A stretch of 64,000 bases of DNA from Trichuris trichiura (GCA_037903355.1 JBAJFE010000025.1:558001-622000); one strand, 5' to 3'; positions 38,909 through 51,735 are shown, numbered from the stretch's first letter. A program made the numbers and translations. The notes: generated by a model not told the origin, from the sequence alone.

Positions 38909-40564
38909 GCACTCAAAGTGCGCGATCCCAAGTCGCCCGTGTAACAGGGGTAACTTGCCTAGTTACGTTGATCTTCGATTACAACAATTAGACACTTTTT
39001 CTCTTTTTAAGCTAAGACAGAGAACAATTTTCGAAGACATCTTTTCCTTCTCTTGGAACAAAGCTCTGGACGCACAATAACTACCAGAGGATATATATTG
39101 AAAAGGAAGGATTATATCATCGATAATTGGTCCGTATTCTTTCCGACTTCAGGATGCAAATAATTGAAAAATAACATCCTGATAAAATTATGTCAGTCAA
39201 ACTGATTATTTTGTTCGAATGGAAATTCAAAAATGAACGTTTACCTTGCGGCTTGGCTTTATATAAAACGCCACCTGGGGGAAGGAGGAAACCTAAGAGC
39301 TTCGGACGAATTTTTAGTTAATGATCTAGACAAGTAAACATCTGAATACAAAGATCTGAACATTTAAAAAGGGGTGTCATAATTTCCTTGCGCATGTCTC
39401 TGAAATAGTCATTTCTGTCACAACGTAAAGCTACGAAAGTTACTTTTTCAAACTACGTGCTAGACAACGCAGCACTAAATCATCAAGATGCTGATGAACT
39501 TCGCAAGGAAGGCGGCAAAAGCTCAAATTTCTTCAACGTGGTCAATTGCAACGTATCAATGATGCTCTTTATCAATTTGCGTGTAAATGGTAACAGAAGA
39601 CATTATCCTGCTCTACACCAGCGAAATAGAGTGCATACGAAGAAGCTTCCAACATAATAGATGTCACTTACTCTTCTATGCTGCGAGAGAAGGTAACCGA
39701 GGCTTAACAGGCAAACGCTTTCTGAGAATATCGCTGAGCATCCTGATAAGGATAAGTCAGACCCTATCTAAACATGATAGGCTTTCAACGCTGGCGGTGC
39801 TAACACGTTGCCCGGAGGTATTCTTAGGAAAGAACATGATTAGCATAATATTATTGATAAATTTTAGGGCATCAACAAAAGCGATTTCCAAACATACAGA
39901 TTGTAACATGCAGTCTTTTGTGTAACCTGTCAGTACAGCAGAGAGTGCGCGAAAGTCCCAAATAGTGAACCGATTTTAAAATTTGCATCTTGGGAACGTA
40001 ACAGTTCAGTGGAAACAGAAGCCCGTCGGAACGCCTGCACAGTATACAGAGAATGCTGTTAATACAATGCAGTAATTTAATATTCACTTCAAAAAGATTA
40101 GCTAAACAACATTCGGAATAATAATGTCCTAAATAACTAATTCAGTGGAATGTTCACGATTGTTTATGCATAATTTTAAATGAGACTTCAAGACAAGAGG
40201 TAATGATCGTCAACGTCTCGTTGCTGTTAGATTAAATTGACTCTTCATCGTTGACTTTTCAAGTCGGACGGGCACTTCTGCTGACTAAGTGAAGAATGTA
40301 TTAATATATTTTGCGAAAACAGAGGCAAACGTTCTTATGTAACTAACTGCAGCTATAATAGAGTATATGCAGGTGGGTTTGACCTCAAGCAAAACAGAAT
40401 AAGACATCATTTACATTGACTAAGTTTGTTGCAGCAAAAGGCTGAATGCATTCCATGTGAATAAAGTGTTTATGAATAGATAAATTCGTGCTATTGTCAT
40501 TGATTCGACAGCAGCTTTGCTCTCGTGCCCAAATATGGCAAAGGTAAAGCAAATGTCCCCAGAA

Positions 40565-40600
40565 CACACGGTTTTTCAACCTTTTTGGCGCCAGCGGCCT
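40565..40600 (+). mobile_element. Degenerate hAT-like terminal sequence
   Basis: The block CACGGTTTTTCAACCTTTTT followed by GGCGCCAGCGGCC resembles the terminal repeat typical of non-autonomous hAT transposons, and it aligns with a better-preserved copy at 63426. I did not find a matching inverted end nearby or an 8-bp target duplication, so this is probably an old fragment. Confidence 0.35.
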
Positions 40601-41278
40601 CCACATGTCGCAAACGCCATTTAGTCAGGAGCGTTCCAATCGGAGAGTCCGAAGCGCTCATTTGACTAAAAGCGCCTTTAATTTTTGAGTCCACTGGCTT
40701 TTGGCTCACTGGCACTGAACCCACTATGGTCAAACGTCTATATTCCAACGCAACCTTCAGCCTTCCAGCGCCCCCTCATGCGCTGTTAAAGTCATCCAGA
40801 GACCGCAGAGAATTATTGCTTCAACTAATGCACGTTTCAATAAACGTATTAATCTCTGCTATATGGTTCAAGCTCAACAAACGTTTAGCCATAGTTAACC
40901 TCGCTATAACAAGTTGAAAGTACCAGTAAATATATAATGATGCTACTTTGGCTGGTATAAAATACTAATACATAATTCAACATAACAGCACAGTCCATAC
41001 AAACTCTCTTACGTTGCGTCACAGACTTTCCTGCAGTTTGTCATCAGTTGCAAATGCGACAAAACGCAAGCGTAATAGTTTAAACGGTTAGCAACTTGTT
41101 AAAAAATTATCAGTCACATCGCAAAAATGCCGTATGTATGGTTATTATCAAGCTGCTGACAACAGGAGCAGGTGAAACTCAAAACTCAGCCATTATCAAC
41201 AATAAATAAAAACAGGTCAAAGATGACACAGATGCTTGAAGATCTTACGTCTTCAACTTATGTACCAAAATGCCTTCT

Positions 41279-41611
41279 CTGAGGAATCCAAGCGCCGCCG
41301 TTTTGACGTGAGCAACCCCTTCACTTGTTGCGCCTCTTCGTCTTCTTGTCTATTCGCTTGCCGACTTGTCAAATGGAGCAACTTTCATGGAGTCGGCAAG
41401 TAGGGCTTTGCCGGAAATGGGGAACTGTTCGTTTTGGCCGAAGTTAAGACCAGCAAAACGAAAAATGCTCCATTTCCGGCAAAACCCTACTTGCCGACTC
41501 AATGGAAGTTGCTCCATTTGACAAGTCGGCAAGCGAATAGACAAGAAGACGAAGAGGCGCAACAAGTGAAGGGGTTGCTCACGTCAAAACGGCGGCGCTT
41601 AGATTCCTCAG
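41279..41611. mobile_element. 333-bp fold-back element with 158-bp inverted arms
   Basis: Arms 41279-41436 and 41454-41611 are inverted copies with only a handful of mismatches and no gap, separated by a 17-nt spacer. The ends are CTGAGGAATCC and GGATTCCTCAG-like. The arms are clearly richer in G+C than the flanks. The overlapping open frames on both strands are a by-product of the inverted repetition, for example the peptide CQMEQLPLSRQVGF appears on either arm. No transposase is present and no clear target-site duplication is seen. It is most likely a MITE or fold-back element; a hairpin RNA source is a further possibility. Confidence 0.75.
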
Positions 41612-44529
41612 TAAAGACATGTGTGGAACTAACTTTACAGCCATTTTTGATAGGGCATTTCATTCTTCGTTTCGTCATTGTGTCACCTGTTTCTTGCCAA
41701 ATCTGCATTGCATTTAAGTCGGGTACTTATTCGAGACATGTTCGTTACGACATACTTTCTTTACGCTGCTAAGAACTGCGGAGCTTTGGAGATACACCTT
41801 GACCCGTCATCAGCGTCTAGACATTAAACAACACACACGTGGGCGATTCAATTATGCAGTAACAGTTTAAAGTCCGTTTATACTTTAAACCAATCCTTCC
41901 TGTTTTTTATTTGTCATTCGGAGTTGAACATACATAGATTAAAATAGAATAAAATAAAATGAAATAATCTGAACGGTGATAAAAGAGAATATGAAGAAAA
42001 CAACAGGTTCTGGATAACACTAAATAATAACACTGTTACGTCCGTTGACAGATATGATTTACTTCTATAACGACACTGTGACCAACGTTCGGTCCGGGCA
42101 ACAACGACCCTTCTACCTCAGCGTCGTCTTTTATATTGCCCCTGGGCCTTGTCCATAATTATCCTCTGGCCAAATGACGCTTGTTGTTATGGGTCACGGG
42201 AAGGGGCTTTATCGAGAATAACAATAATAACGTGCGATCCGCTTAATACACGACAAACACTAACAGTAACAATAATAATAATGAAATCATTATAAGAATA
42301 AAATGAGATAAAAATAATCGTTGTCGGTCAAAGCGCGCTGTTTCGAGAGTTCGACAACAAAGTATCGATCACCTGTCAACTGAAAAGACGAGATCGGGAG
42401 AGGTCGACGTATGCTGCGCTTTTTATTTAAAGTAAAAGAAACATGTAACTGCTGATCGAATCACATGACCACGAACGGAGCGAATGATAGGCGAATACCG
42501 TTAAAGGGGGCATGAATAAATTAATTACGTGCAAGTATACAGTTGGGTAATGCTTTCAGTGTAATTTATTTCAACCGCAAAATCTATTCGCGGCAGAAAT
42601 GTCCAACGAAAAGAAATAAAATAAAATTTGACGTAAATTTAAACTAAACATACTGAGAAAATGAAATGAAAGAATCGATATTTTCAAGACCGTAGATGGA
42701 GCAAGAAGTGCCCCCCGAAAGCTCTAGCAGATTAAACGATTACCTTTTGCATAATGCGACCTGAATCTAAAATCTCATACACTGGCTAAAACCATCCGCA
42801 GTTCATCAATTTAAATGGGGTATCGCGCTGCATCAAGTAAGATTTTAAAAATTAGTAATTTACGTTAATACCAACCATATCATCAATCTAAAAAACAGTA
42901 ACAGTCTAAATGACGCACTTTGTGCGTCTCCGTTCAGTTCGAGACATTTTTCTTTAAAACCTGCTCGGTTTTGTTTCCTAGCCACCCAACATCAAACTGA
43001 AAGTTTTCCGGGGATCCTTCCCACCCTTACCTAAGCCTAAGCCAAAATTTAAAGCTTATGCTTTGGCTTAGATTTAAATGAGGGCAAAACAGAATGATTG
43101 CCATTCTCGCCAGTAAGGGCACAACATAGTGACAGTATTGTTGCCAGAAAGAAACCGGCACTTCTCAATTCATGGGGCGAGCAAGAGACATGATACTGAC
43201 TGCTTTTATTCCCCAAAAAGCTTTTATATCTGAAACGTTTTCAACTGTACTGTTAAGTTAGTAAGCTTCTCCATTTTAAGCGGCATATAATGATACCTCA
43301 GAGTTTAAGGCAATCATTGCTATTCTTTACTCTGCCTGAAAAATTGTTAACTGATTCTTTTCAGTTCATTGAAAACGTGCTTTTTAGAAAGGATTCTCAA
43401 GTCAAAGGTTAAAATGGGGAAAACCTATCAAGTGACATTACTCTTTGGTCCTTTCTTCGTGGACTTTTAAGTGCTCTTAACCTCTTTAAACTTCCGCTTT
43501 TACCTCCACCATACCGTACTGGTTTTCTAAGAGCCGCTTAATTCCAAGCTGCTCAACTCACAGCAGTGGTTTATCATCATGTTGTCACTGCCGGACTCAA
43601 GTATATGGTAATGTTTACTCTCTGTTGCTGTGGGCACGAACATAGCTTTGTCAAAAAGATCTATTTTTTAAAGCTGTTTTGCAGTTCAAAATATAGCCTT
43701 TCTTTTTAGAGTCGTTGGGACTTGAGTGACTTTTTTATCTGGCTTAGCGCAACAAATCTATTTCTTTAGGAGACAAACGTTTGTAATAACTTGAATGTCG
43801 AATAAGTTTGGAAATTACAAGTTCATAAACTTGAAATGGCCCATGATTGTTTGCGCAAAAAAATATTTCCAGGTAAAACTAAAATGCATCGACAGCTCGT
43901 GGATTTAATCACTTATGATTAATTAAGAAGAAATAGCCAGGATTATGAGAACTGAATAGTGATAAGAATGCATAGTAATCACGGTCATTAACTGGAATGA
44001 ACGTGCATTGCCTTGTTGGGAAACCCTCTATTCAGCGTTGAGTTAAAAAACACTTGAATTCGACCAATAGTAGCAGAAATATTTGCTGAAAACACTACAG
44101 CATTACTTCCGTTTATTTTGCGTATGCAGCTTAACGCCCACTCATTGCTCCTTTATCAGCTTTACACGCTTTAACTACTGATAACATGTGGTAGCTTTTT
44201 GTTGTCCTCCTTCACTTAACTATGCAACTTAGGAACATATTTTTTCACACAAGTTAAGCTTTAATAATTAATTGTAATGATTTCATTCAGCGGATCATAT
44301 AACAGAATTTACTAACCATTTGTGAACAAATTAATAAAATGCATAGTTGGACAATTTTTTCAACTGTGCTTAGCTTACTTCTGTCAAACGCTTCATCGCT
44401 GACTGATTACAATCTCGGCGGTAGCGTTGCATATTTCCGTTTCTATGTATGCTAAAATAAACTGTTCTTTTTTAATTGAAAATTTAGAGATGCTAAGCTG
44501 CTTCCGGCTTGTCAAGGTGGCTCAAAGCA

Positions 44530-46788
44530 ATGAACACTGCAGCACGCAGGAAGCGATCGCGTAGGCATAGAAGCAGACGTCCAGGAAGACGTTACGAAAG
44601 GACATACGAAACAAGGAGCAAAGCTGTTCAGGTTTCTTCTTAAAAACTAATTAAGTTTATTTGGCTTTAGACTTTTTTTTAAGAAGGAGGACCCAATAAA
44701 ACGGAGATCTTTCTTCTACGGACGACTTCCAAGGCAAGATGTCGAGCTTATGCTACTTCGGGATGGGGAATTCTTAGTGCGAAAAACGCAAAAGAAAACC
44801 GCTGAGCTGCGCGGCATGTGCATTTCGACCAAAAGTCGAGGCAAAATTTATCATGTACTTATCCGGAGAACAAACGAAGTTAGAAAAAATTTTATTTTTG
44901 TAACACTATTGTATTTAAACGAGTAGCTTTTCTATTAAGTGACCAAGAGCTAGGCACGTTTTATAATTGAAAACAATGTCCCGACTATTACTACGGCAAC
45001 ATTTTATAACTACATTGGTGTACGTAAAGGCAGCATTCCTATTAAAGGCGTAATGGATTTTTGCTGTACTCTTTTCACAACTTTCTCCTGCCCTTTGTAA
45101 GCCTACCTGTAAAATGCCAAGACAAGCATCCGACTACCGAATGGATGAGCGTAGTTTTGAAATCGCAGAGAACAATATACGAAGCCTTCAGGACGCTATA
45201 GTTCAGTCGTCAGTGTGATGTAACGCTCGATCTTCGCATTTTCCGAAGCACAGTCATTAAAGTAGTCGTCCACTATTATTACCTTAACTGGGCTTTTTCA
45301 AACAGGTTCTAGACGTGTACTTTCCGTTTGTTGTATTTCTTCTTATAGAATTGATTAAGCTAGACCCTTCCAAGAGGCTTGTTTAGAAAACGGTTAAGTT
45401 GGAGGATATGGAATTTTCAACGGTAGATCAACTCGTCCGCTATTATCTTAAAACTCAGAAACCTCTGATTCGTGATATGCAAATAATAATTTCAAGACCG
45501 GTGCACAGAGCCGACTGGGTTTTGTATAATGACCAAATTGAACTAATAAAAAAGTTGGGTGAAGTAAGCATCCTGAAAAGGATAAAATACAGCGAACTGG
45601 TAACGTAGCGTCAACTTTTAGGGTAACTATGGAGAAGTGTGGAAAGCCATCTGCACCAAGAAGAAGGAAGGGAAGAAGATGAAGAAGGAGGTGGCCGTAA
45701 AGTTTTTTAAAGATCTGGAAGTGGTTAACGAAGAAGAAAAAGACTTTTTTGGCGAATGCAGGAAACAAAAACAATTATCGCATCTGCACGTTGTCAAGTT
45801 CATTGGGATAGTTATGAATAGCGAACGGCCGAAACTAGTTATGGAATTATGTGACAGTAAGTTTCCTGGAACTTTTGTTATCCACCAACTTCTAAGCTAA
45901 AATTAGGGCGCCTGCTGACATGTAAAGTCCGAAACTGTATGAAGATTTAGATGAGCTAGTTTCCCAATACCTGTTAGTCTACTTTTAACATGCTGACGGA
46001 TCAACTTTCAGCAAATCTTTTGCGTCACCTGAAAACAGCGAAACATCCGATTAGTTTATCAGAAAAATTCTGCTTCGCGTTGCAAATTGTCTATGGCATG
46101 GAATACTTAGTGCAAGAAAGCATCATTCATAGGTTTGCTGATCACAGCATCACTGCAAATAATATAAGAGTTTTTTTTGTTAAGAGACCTCGCGGCGCGT
46201 AATTGCTTAATCAAAAAAGATATTCTGAAAATATCTGACTTCGGGATGGCGCGCAGCGGAAAGATCTTCCACGCGATGGACAGAAATGTCATGTTGCCAA
46301 TCAAGTGGACTGCGCCAGAAGCTGTTGAAACAGGCACCCTTAAAATGCTAAAGTTGTAGTATAAATAAATCTACTCAGTTGATAGGTATATTCAGTGAGA
46401 AAACGGATGTATGGGCATTTGGCATTACCTTATGGGAATTGTTCAGCAATGGAAAATCTCCCTATGCTGATTTGGAGACGAAATACAAAGAAAACTTTCC
46501 AGACGAGCTTGTAAAATTTTTAACGGATGGTATTAGTGTATGAAATGCTATTTCCTATTGCTTGATATGTTTTTTACCATTCCAGGCAAACGACTGAGTT
46601 CGCCAAGTTACACGCCCCCTGATGCATATGACCTAATGTTGCAATGTTGGAACAAAAATTCAAATATTCGACCCACTTTTACACAAATTCGTGGAACTGT
46701 CGAGGTAATGTATGCAGCTTCAGGAGGAATGTTGAGTTGCAGGGAAACTGATGAAGACCGCTACGATGACGATGATGATTTCTATTAA
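44530..46788 (+). CDS. SH2-domain non-receptor tyrosine kinase, Fes/Fer type
   Basis: Eight exons: 44530-44631, 44684-44878, 45387-45563, 45622-45856, 46012-46132, 46185-46358, 46396-46529 and 46586-46788, all in phase, about 446 residues. A short arginine-rich N-terminus ([16 protein letters not shown]) precedes an SH2 domain ([10 protein letters not shown]..., with the phosphotyrosine-binding FLVR motif in DGEFLVRK). The kinase domain has the glycine loop [10 protein letters not shown], the VAVKFF lysine, the helix-C glutamate in FFGECRKQ, the catalytic HRDLAARN created at an exon junction, DFG in SDFGMARSG, and [10 protein letters not shown], all intact. The C-terminus is acidic (DDDDDFY). 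Nematodes carry many such short SH2-kinases, including the SPE-8 group used in sperm; that role is only an analogy. The activation-loop tyrosine position holds phenylalanine. The exon 6/7 junction is uncertain by a few bases, and its intron would be only 37-43 nt. Confidence 0.88.
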
Positions 46789-46976
46789 TAGCAGTGCCCT
46801 GCTAAGTTCGTATGAGCTGTCTCATTGAAAATATCGTTTTGCTTATGCAATGTCATTGCATTTATAACTCAGTTTGCAGTTTTCTGTAAACACCGTGAGC
46901 TGTCTTTGAACCTAATGTTAAGTTATTTTTGAAAAGTGACCACATAAGTTTAAGAACTTACGATAAAACAACTATT

Positions 46977-46982
46977 AATAAA
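46977..46982 (+). terminator. Polyadenylation signal of the SH2-kinase gene
   Basis: An AATAAA hexamer lies 189 bp after the stop codon, before the 3' end of the convergent minus-strand gene. Confidence 0.5.
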
Positions 46983-47248
46983 AGTGCTTTCTCTGCTTTG
47001 ATTAAATTTACCTCATTAAATAAATTACTGGTCTGGTCAAGATTTTACAAACGCATGTGATATCGTACTAGCTTGTGAATATCTTTACTTTTTTAAGTTA
47101 TACTGCGAAGCAACTGCATAGTGTTAACAGAATGTGGAAACCTTTTCCTGAGTAGAGCATTCCCGCTGTTTCATAATTCTTTTTCCCTTTTCTTCTTTTC
47201 TAAAACATTATAAGGCTAAGGCATTTTGCATACTAATCTCCCTCTTAA

Positions 47249-49439
47249 TTAAACGTTTGCTAAGGTTGTTTTGAAAAAATGTCGTGATTTAGTTAAAGTA
47301 TCAATAAATAAACACAATAATTTTGAAATCATAAACTGACCTTCATTTATCTTCTCTTCTTCAGCAAGCTGGTCAGTTTTGGCTGTCTGTCCATCTGTTG
47401 CTGATTTCGTTTTTCCTAAACTAACTGCTTTAAAATAAGTTCCGGTCGCAAAATGAAAAAAAAGCAAATCCACATAATCAGCAATAATCAGCTCCCGGGA
47501 AGTTAAATTCCTTCACACAATGCAGTGATGCCGTGCTGTTCTTGTCACTAAGTTACCAAACACTATGTACTTGCCTTCCATCTTTCCGACGCAATCGTTT
47601 ATACACTTTGTGTAATCAAGGCCAGTATTGATTGCGTCAGGACAGCCTTTTGTCGGCGCTAAAAGGCAAGTATACATCTTTTCGCTCAGTTCCTTGCAGG
47701 TGCCAAATTGGCAGGCAGTTATTTTTGCCTGCCTTTCATCATATACCTGTAAAATTTTAAAATAAAACAAAACTGCTTTTCGCAACGATTTTTTCAATCT
47801 CATTGCAAGGCATTGCCTTTAGAAGGTACCGTAAAGGAGGGTTGTAATTTCTAAACCGCTTAAAATGCTAATTTCCCAGCAAGTAAGACAAGTTCTTGCC
47901 AATAACTCTTTAAAAGACCGACTTTTCTAAACCACTGCGTTCAGCCAATCCCTGTTGAGGCATAACGTTGCTAAGAGCGCGGTTTATTATTAATTGGGTT
48001 CCAACGATTTCATAGCCAATAACTTTATGGGCAAAAATGTAAAAAGCAGGAAAACAAAATTATTAAATATTTAAAACTGGCGAAAAGTCGGAATATTAAA
48101 TATTTTAGTAACGCCCACCCGATCATCTGATCGAAGCAAAATAGCAAAAGGTGCAGACAATACTAATCTTATCGGTATGAATCTTGTCGAATGGTAGATG
48201 AACCAGAGCTGCTTCTTAGCAGTTCACCTTATCAGTCTGAATGTCACAGCGAAATTCGTTACCTTTTCATAATGTGCCCGTTTTTCTTCTTCAGTAGCAT
48301 CAGGCTGCGTTAGATTTCTTTCTTCTGAAAACCTTTCGCAAATCACTTTTTATAAGGTCAAAATTCCTACTGCTAATTCCACAGTGCAAGCGGCTAGACG
48401 TAAAAACGCAAACAAAACTAAAGGAGGCTGCTCTGAGCATTAGAGTTAACTAAATTCAAGATTCGCAGTTCCATTTACTTTACATTAATCAAAAGTTGAG
48501 AATTATGTTCCGCAGCCGTCGTAGTCAATAGCGCAATTATTTTGGATGTACCCATTATAAGCTATGCCGCAACTTTTGCGGACTGTTCCTTCACCAATTC
48601 CACTTCAACATAGGGACTTTAAGAACCGGTCCATTATTATTTCAGACACTGTTACTTGTTGATGAGAACTTTTTTTAATGCTCTGACATGCATGAAAAGG
48701 AAAAGTAACTTCCATTTACCCGAGAAAAATGCTTCAATGAATTAATGGATTAATGCGCACTAGGAACAAGGGAAAATAAAAGCATTCGTATGTCTCATTT
48801 GCTAATCCAAAATTTCCAAATGCGCGTACTTTTTGCATACTTGGACAATAAGAACAGAATTCATTGGCTATGTTAGCCCCAATCAATGAATTAGTTATAA
48901 TCTAACTTATCAGTTTCAGCGGCAGCTCTCCTTCCATCAAGTGATTTGTACTTTTTTCTTTAATTGATCAGATTGTTTAGCACTTAGACGAATATTCCAT
49001 TCATGCAATGCTATTTTAATGATCTGTTATCAAAAAAGCAACGATAAAACAAAATTCGATTTCGAAATTGGTTCGTATGTAAGATCGAAAGAGTTCGAAA
49101 GGGTCAGCAAAGTGAAACTTACCATAAGCTTTTCTTATAACGCAGATACCTACACACTTTTCAAGCGTTAGACCAAATTGCAATAAGTTATCGCAATCTT
49201 CTTCCCCATCCTGGTACTTCTTTGCCTTGGCTGTCAGCTCTTTGCACTCCTCTTCGGCACATTTCTCTGCTAATTTTTGAAATTTTTTATGTTTGAGCTG
49301 CAAAATGTAATGCCTGTTAGTAGCTTCTTTTCATCTGGTTGCTTACCGTAACGTTACCAAATTGCAATTCCTCAGCAGAACTGCCCAGTTTAATAAACAT
49401 CGTGAAGATGCAAATGCTGAAATGAATGCCAACCCGCAT
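47249..49439 (-). CDS. Secreted protein with two duplicated cysteine domains
   Basis: Exons on minus: 49347-49439 (signal peptide, ending GSSAEE), 49123-49297 (cysteine domain 1), 48263-48324 (linker), 47575-47746 (cysteine domain 2), and 47424 downwards (linker and C-terminus). All phases agree. Domain 2 has spacing C-x4-C-x9-C-x7-C-x12-C-x3-C with CKELSEK and YTKCINDC. Domain 1 is recognisably the same (CKELTAK, LEKCVGIC) but lacks the third cysteine. Each domain exon is followed by an acidic, low-complexity linker exon (ATEEEKRAH and LAEEEKINE), so a domain-plus-linker exon pair was duplicated. Exon 4 ends at a GC donor (AG|GCAAGT) where exon 2 has GT. The last exon either reads through to the stop at 47249 or uses a GTCAGT donor at 47340. 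I do not recognise the family. The protein is predicted to be secreted, with about 190 residues before the uncertain end. Confidence 0.65.
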
Positions 49440-51735
49440 CACTGCTTCGACAAAAGATTTACTCAGTGTGCTTGGCTGCTCTCAAATGATCAAGTCACAT
49501 AAACGAGAACGCTGTGGTTTGAGCTTAATGCAGTTGATGCTGCTCTATTTGATGACAGACAAGCATAATGTATAAACAGATTCCTCCAGCAGAACGATGT
49601 ACGGGAGAAATAAACGATCTGACATTTGTCAAATGACGCGTAATACGCATAGTCCAAATATTATAGTAAGTTGTCATGTAAAGTCAACGGAAAGGTCGGT
49701 AGATACACTATTCGTTACAAGTACTTCTCTGTTTCGCAGTTGACTACAACATTTCATCAGACACACTATCGATTTGCTTCTCTTCTCCTAGAGTTATCGC
49801 AGCGACACGACGACTCAAGGATTTGATTGTTCAACTAATCTTGAAATACGGTTACACTCTTTACTCTTTAAACTTATGTTAACAGTTACAAACGGAAAGC
49901 CCCACGTTTCTCGTCGTCTATTACACTAAGGTTGGATTTTCGAGTCATTATTAGCTCAAAGAACTATTACTCTTCTCTCTCGCTTTCGTACGCATACTTA
50001 CGTTTTTACCGCTTTCCTTACATCAATTCAAAAAAGAAAAAACATGGAGCAGCCACGCTAAAAGTCAATTTGCATATGATCGGTTTTCGCACACAAAATA
50101 ATTGTTCAAAAAAGACTGCGAAGCATCAGTTAGCGCTGCTTCATCATTGACAACCACGGAGCAGGTTGGAAACTAATTTATTGTCCAAGGAAAAATCAAT
50201 TAAAACAATGAGCGAATCTTTGTTTGAAACCCGAACAGCTGCCGAACACATCATTTCAGCCGCTTCATTGGTTATCACAGCATTTAAAGCGCTAAGCAAC
50301 CTTCATTCAAATCATCGAGCACTCTGCCAAAAGCTGAATTCGAATTGTCAACGGTATTAATATCGTTATTAAGTATGAGTGAGCCTTTCTTCGATGACCA
50401 CAATACTTCCTGACATTCACTTCTACGGGGATCTAGTCTTCCTCAGTGATGTCGTCACTTAAAAATTATCAAGCAAAGGACTGGCGTCCAAGCCATTTTG
50501 TAACATTCAGAACGGCTTGTTTCTTTATTGAGCGTCAATGATTTTCTTTTGATTTCATGCAGGTAAATCCTCCCCAAAGGAAGTGGTGAATATAAAAATC
50601 TCATTTCCACTCACCGAAGAAAGATATTGATGATTTAACGGGGAACCGGTTTGATTCGTACAGGCAGAGACAACAGACCGGCTCGAGAAGCTAGCCTGGA
50701 CAAGAAAACGCTCTTCTTGATTACCAATATAAGTAGTCTAATGATGTGGACGACATTTCAACAATTGCCAGGAATTACAATAGTGTGGTGACACGCGAAT
50801 GAACAAATTCTGCAGGATACCCACGCCGCCAAACTGCGGAAACGTATAGATGGCACTTAAGTGTACACAATGAAAAAGAAAAATTGCTCTCTCAAATGCG
50901 AAGCAAGAATAAGCAAACCAGATTTCCGGTCAGACGGTTTCCAAATTCGACGAGGCCCATATCGTATAAGCCTTCTCTTCTCTGTGGCTAATTGGTCCAA
51001 CTCGTGATAAACAGACGCCATTGCATAAGTTTAAGCTGAGGCTAGCTGCAAGAAATACCTCCTCGTGGGCCCATTTCTGCCCCTAGGCAATATCATTGAT
51101 ACCACGGTACAGGTAACCGGAATTACGCAGCATATCTCTGTCTGAGCGATGTCTCAGCTTAAGCTAATCATAACACTCTGACAATATTCTATATTGTCTT
51201 CTCACCAGTTTATCGTAGCCAACAGCGAACATTCGAGCGGGATTATCTGTTTTCGTGGCTGCCATATTCCCTCGATCCTGACAACGGGTGGCATTTTTTC
51301 TCAGACAAAATACACTAATGATACGGCAATACCCCAGAGCATCAGTCATCAAACTTGAAAACAATCTGTACTAGATATATCATCGTCTTGCAAGACTCAC
51401 TGTATGGCTGGCCGGAAGGAGGGACGTCAGTTAACCAAAGGAGCCAAATTCTAAAGATTTGCTCAGTCTCATCTTCGGCGAAAAAGTATGTTTGAGAGGA
51501 ACAGCCAATGTGTGCGAATGACAGCATCAGCGAAAATTAAGAACACAGGAGGTGATTTCAGGTGAACATTTGGACTTTCTAAATACAATGCTGCTCAGAA
51601 AATAAAACTTTTTTCATGCTCTTGTCCTAGTCACCAGAAGCATATCGTCTACTCGAAATACGTCAGATATCGTTTAAAATTCTCTCTCGTATTTACCCTT
51701 TTTTCGTTCAGCAGTGCAATCATGACACTACACGT

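Larger units (their letters stand above)
38909..44529. other. Intergenic region with mobile-element remnants
   Basis: No gene is supported. The region holds a hAT-like terminal sequence at 40565-40600, a large fold-back element at 41279-41611, and a stretch at about 42030-42530 with distinct composition and imperfect AAT repeats. Further on there are AAAAT-rich runs near 41940 and 42610. Open frames over the fold-back element arise from its inverted arms. Confidence 0.5.

Noticed and set aside
41350..41772. Overlapping open frames on both strands, the longest 112 codons
   Set aside because: They read through the arms of the fold-back element, so the same peptide appears on both strands; this is a structural by-product.
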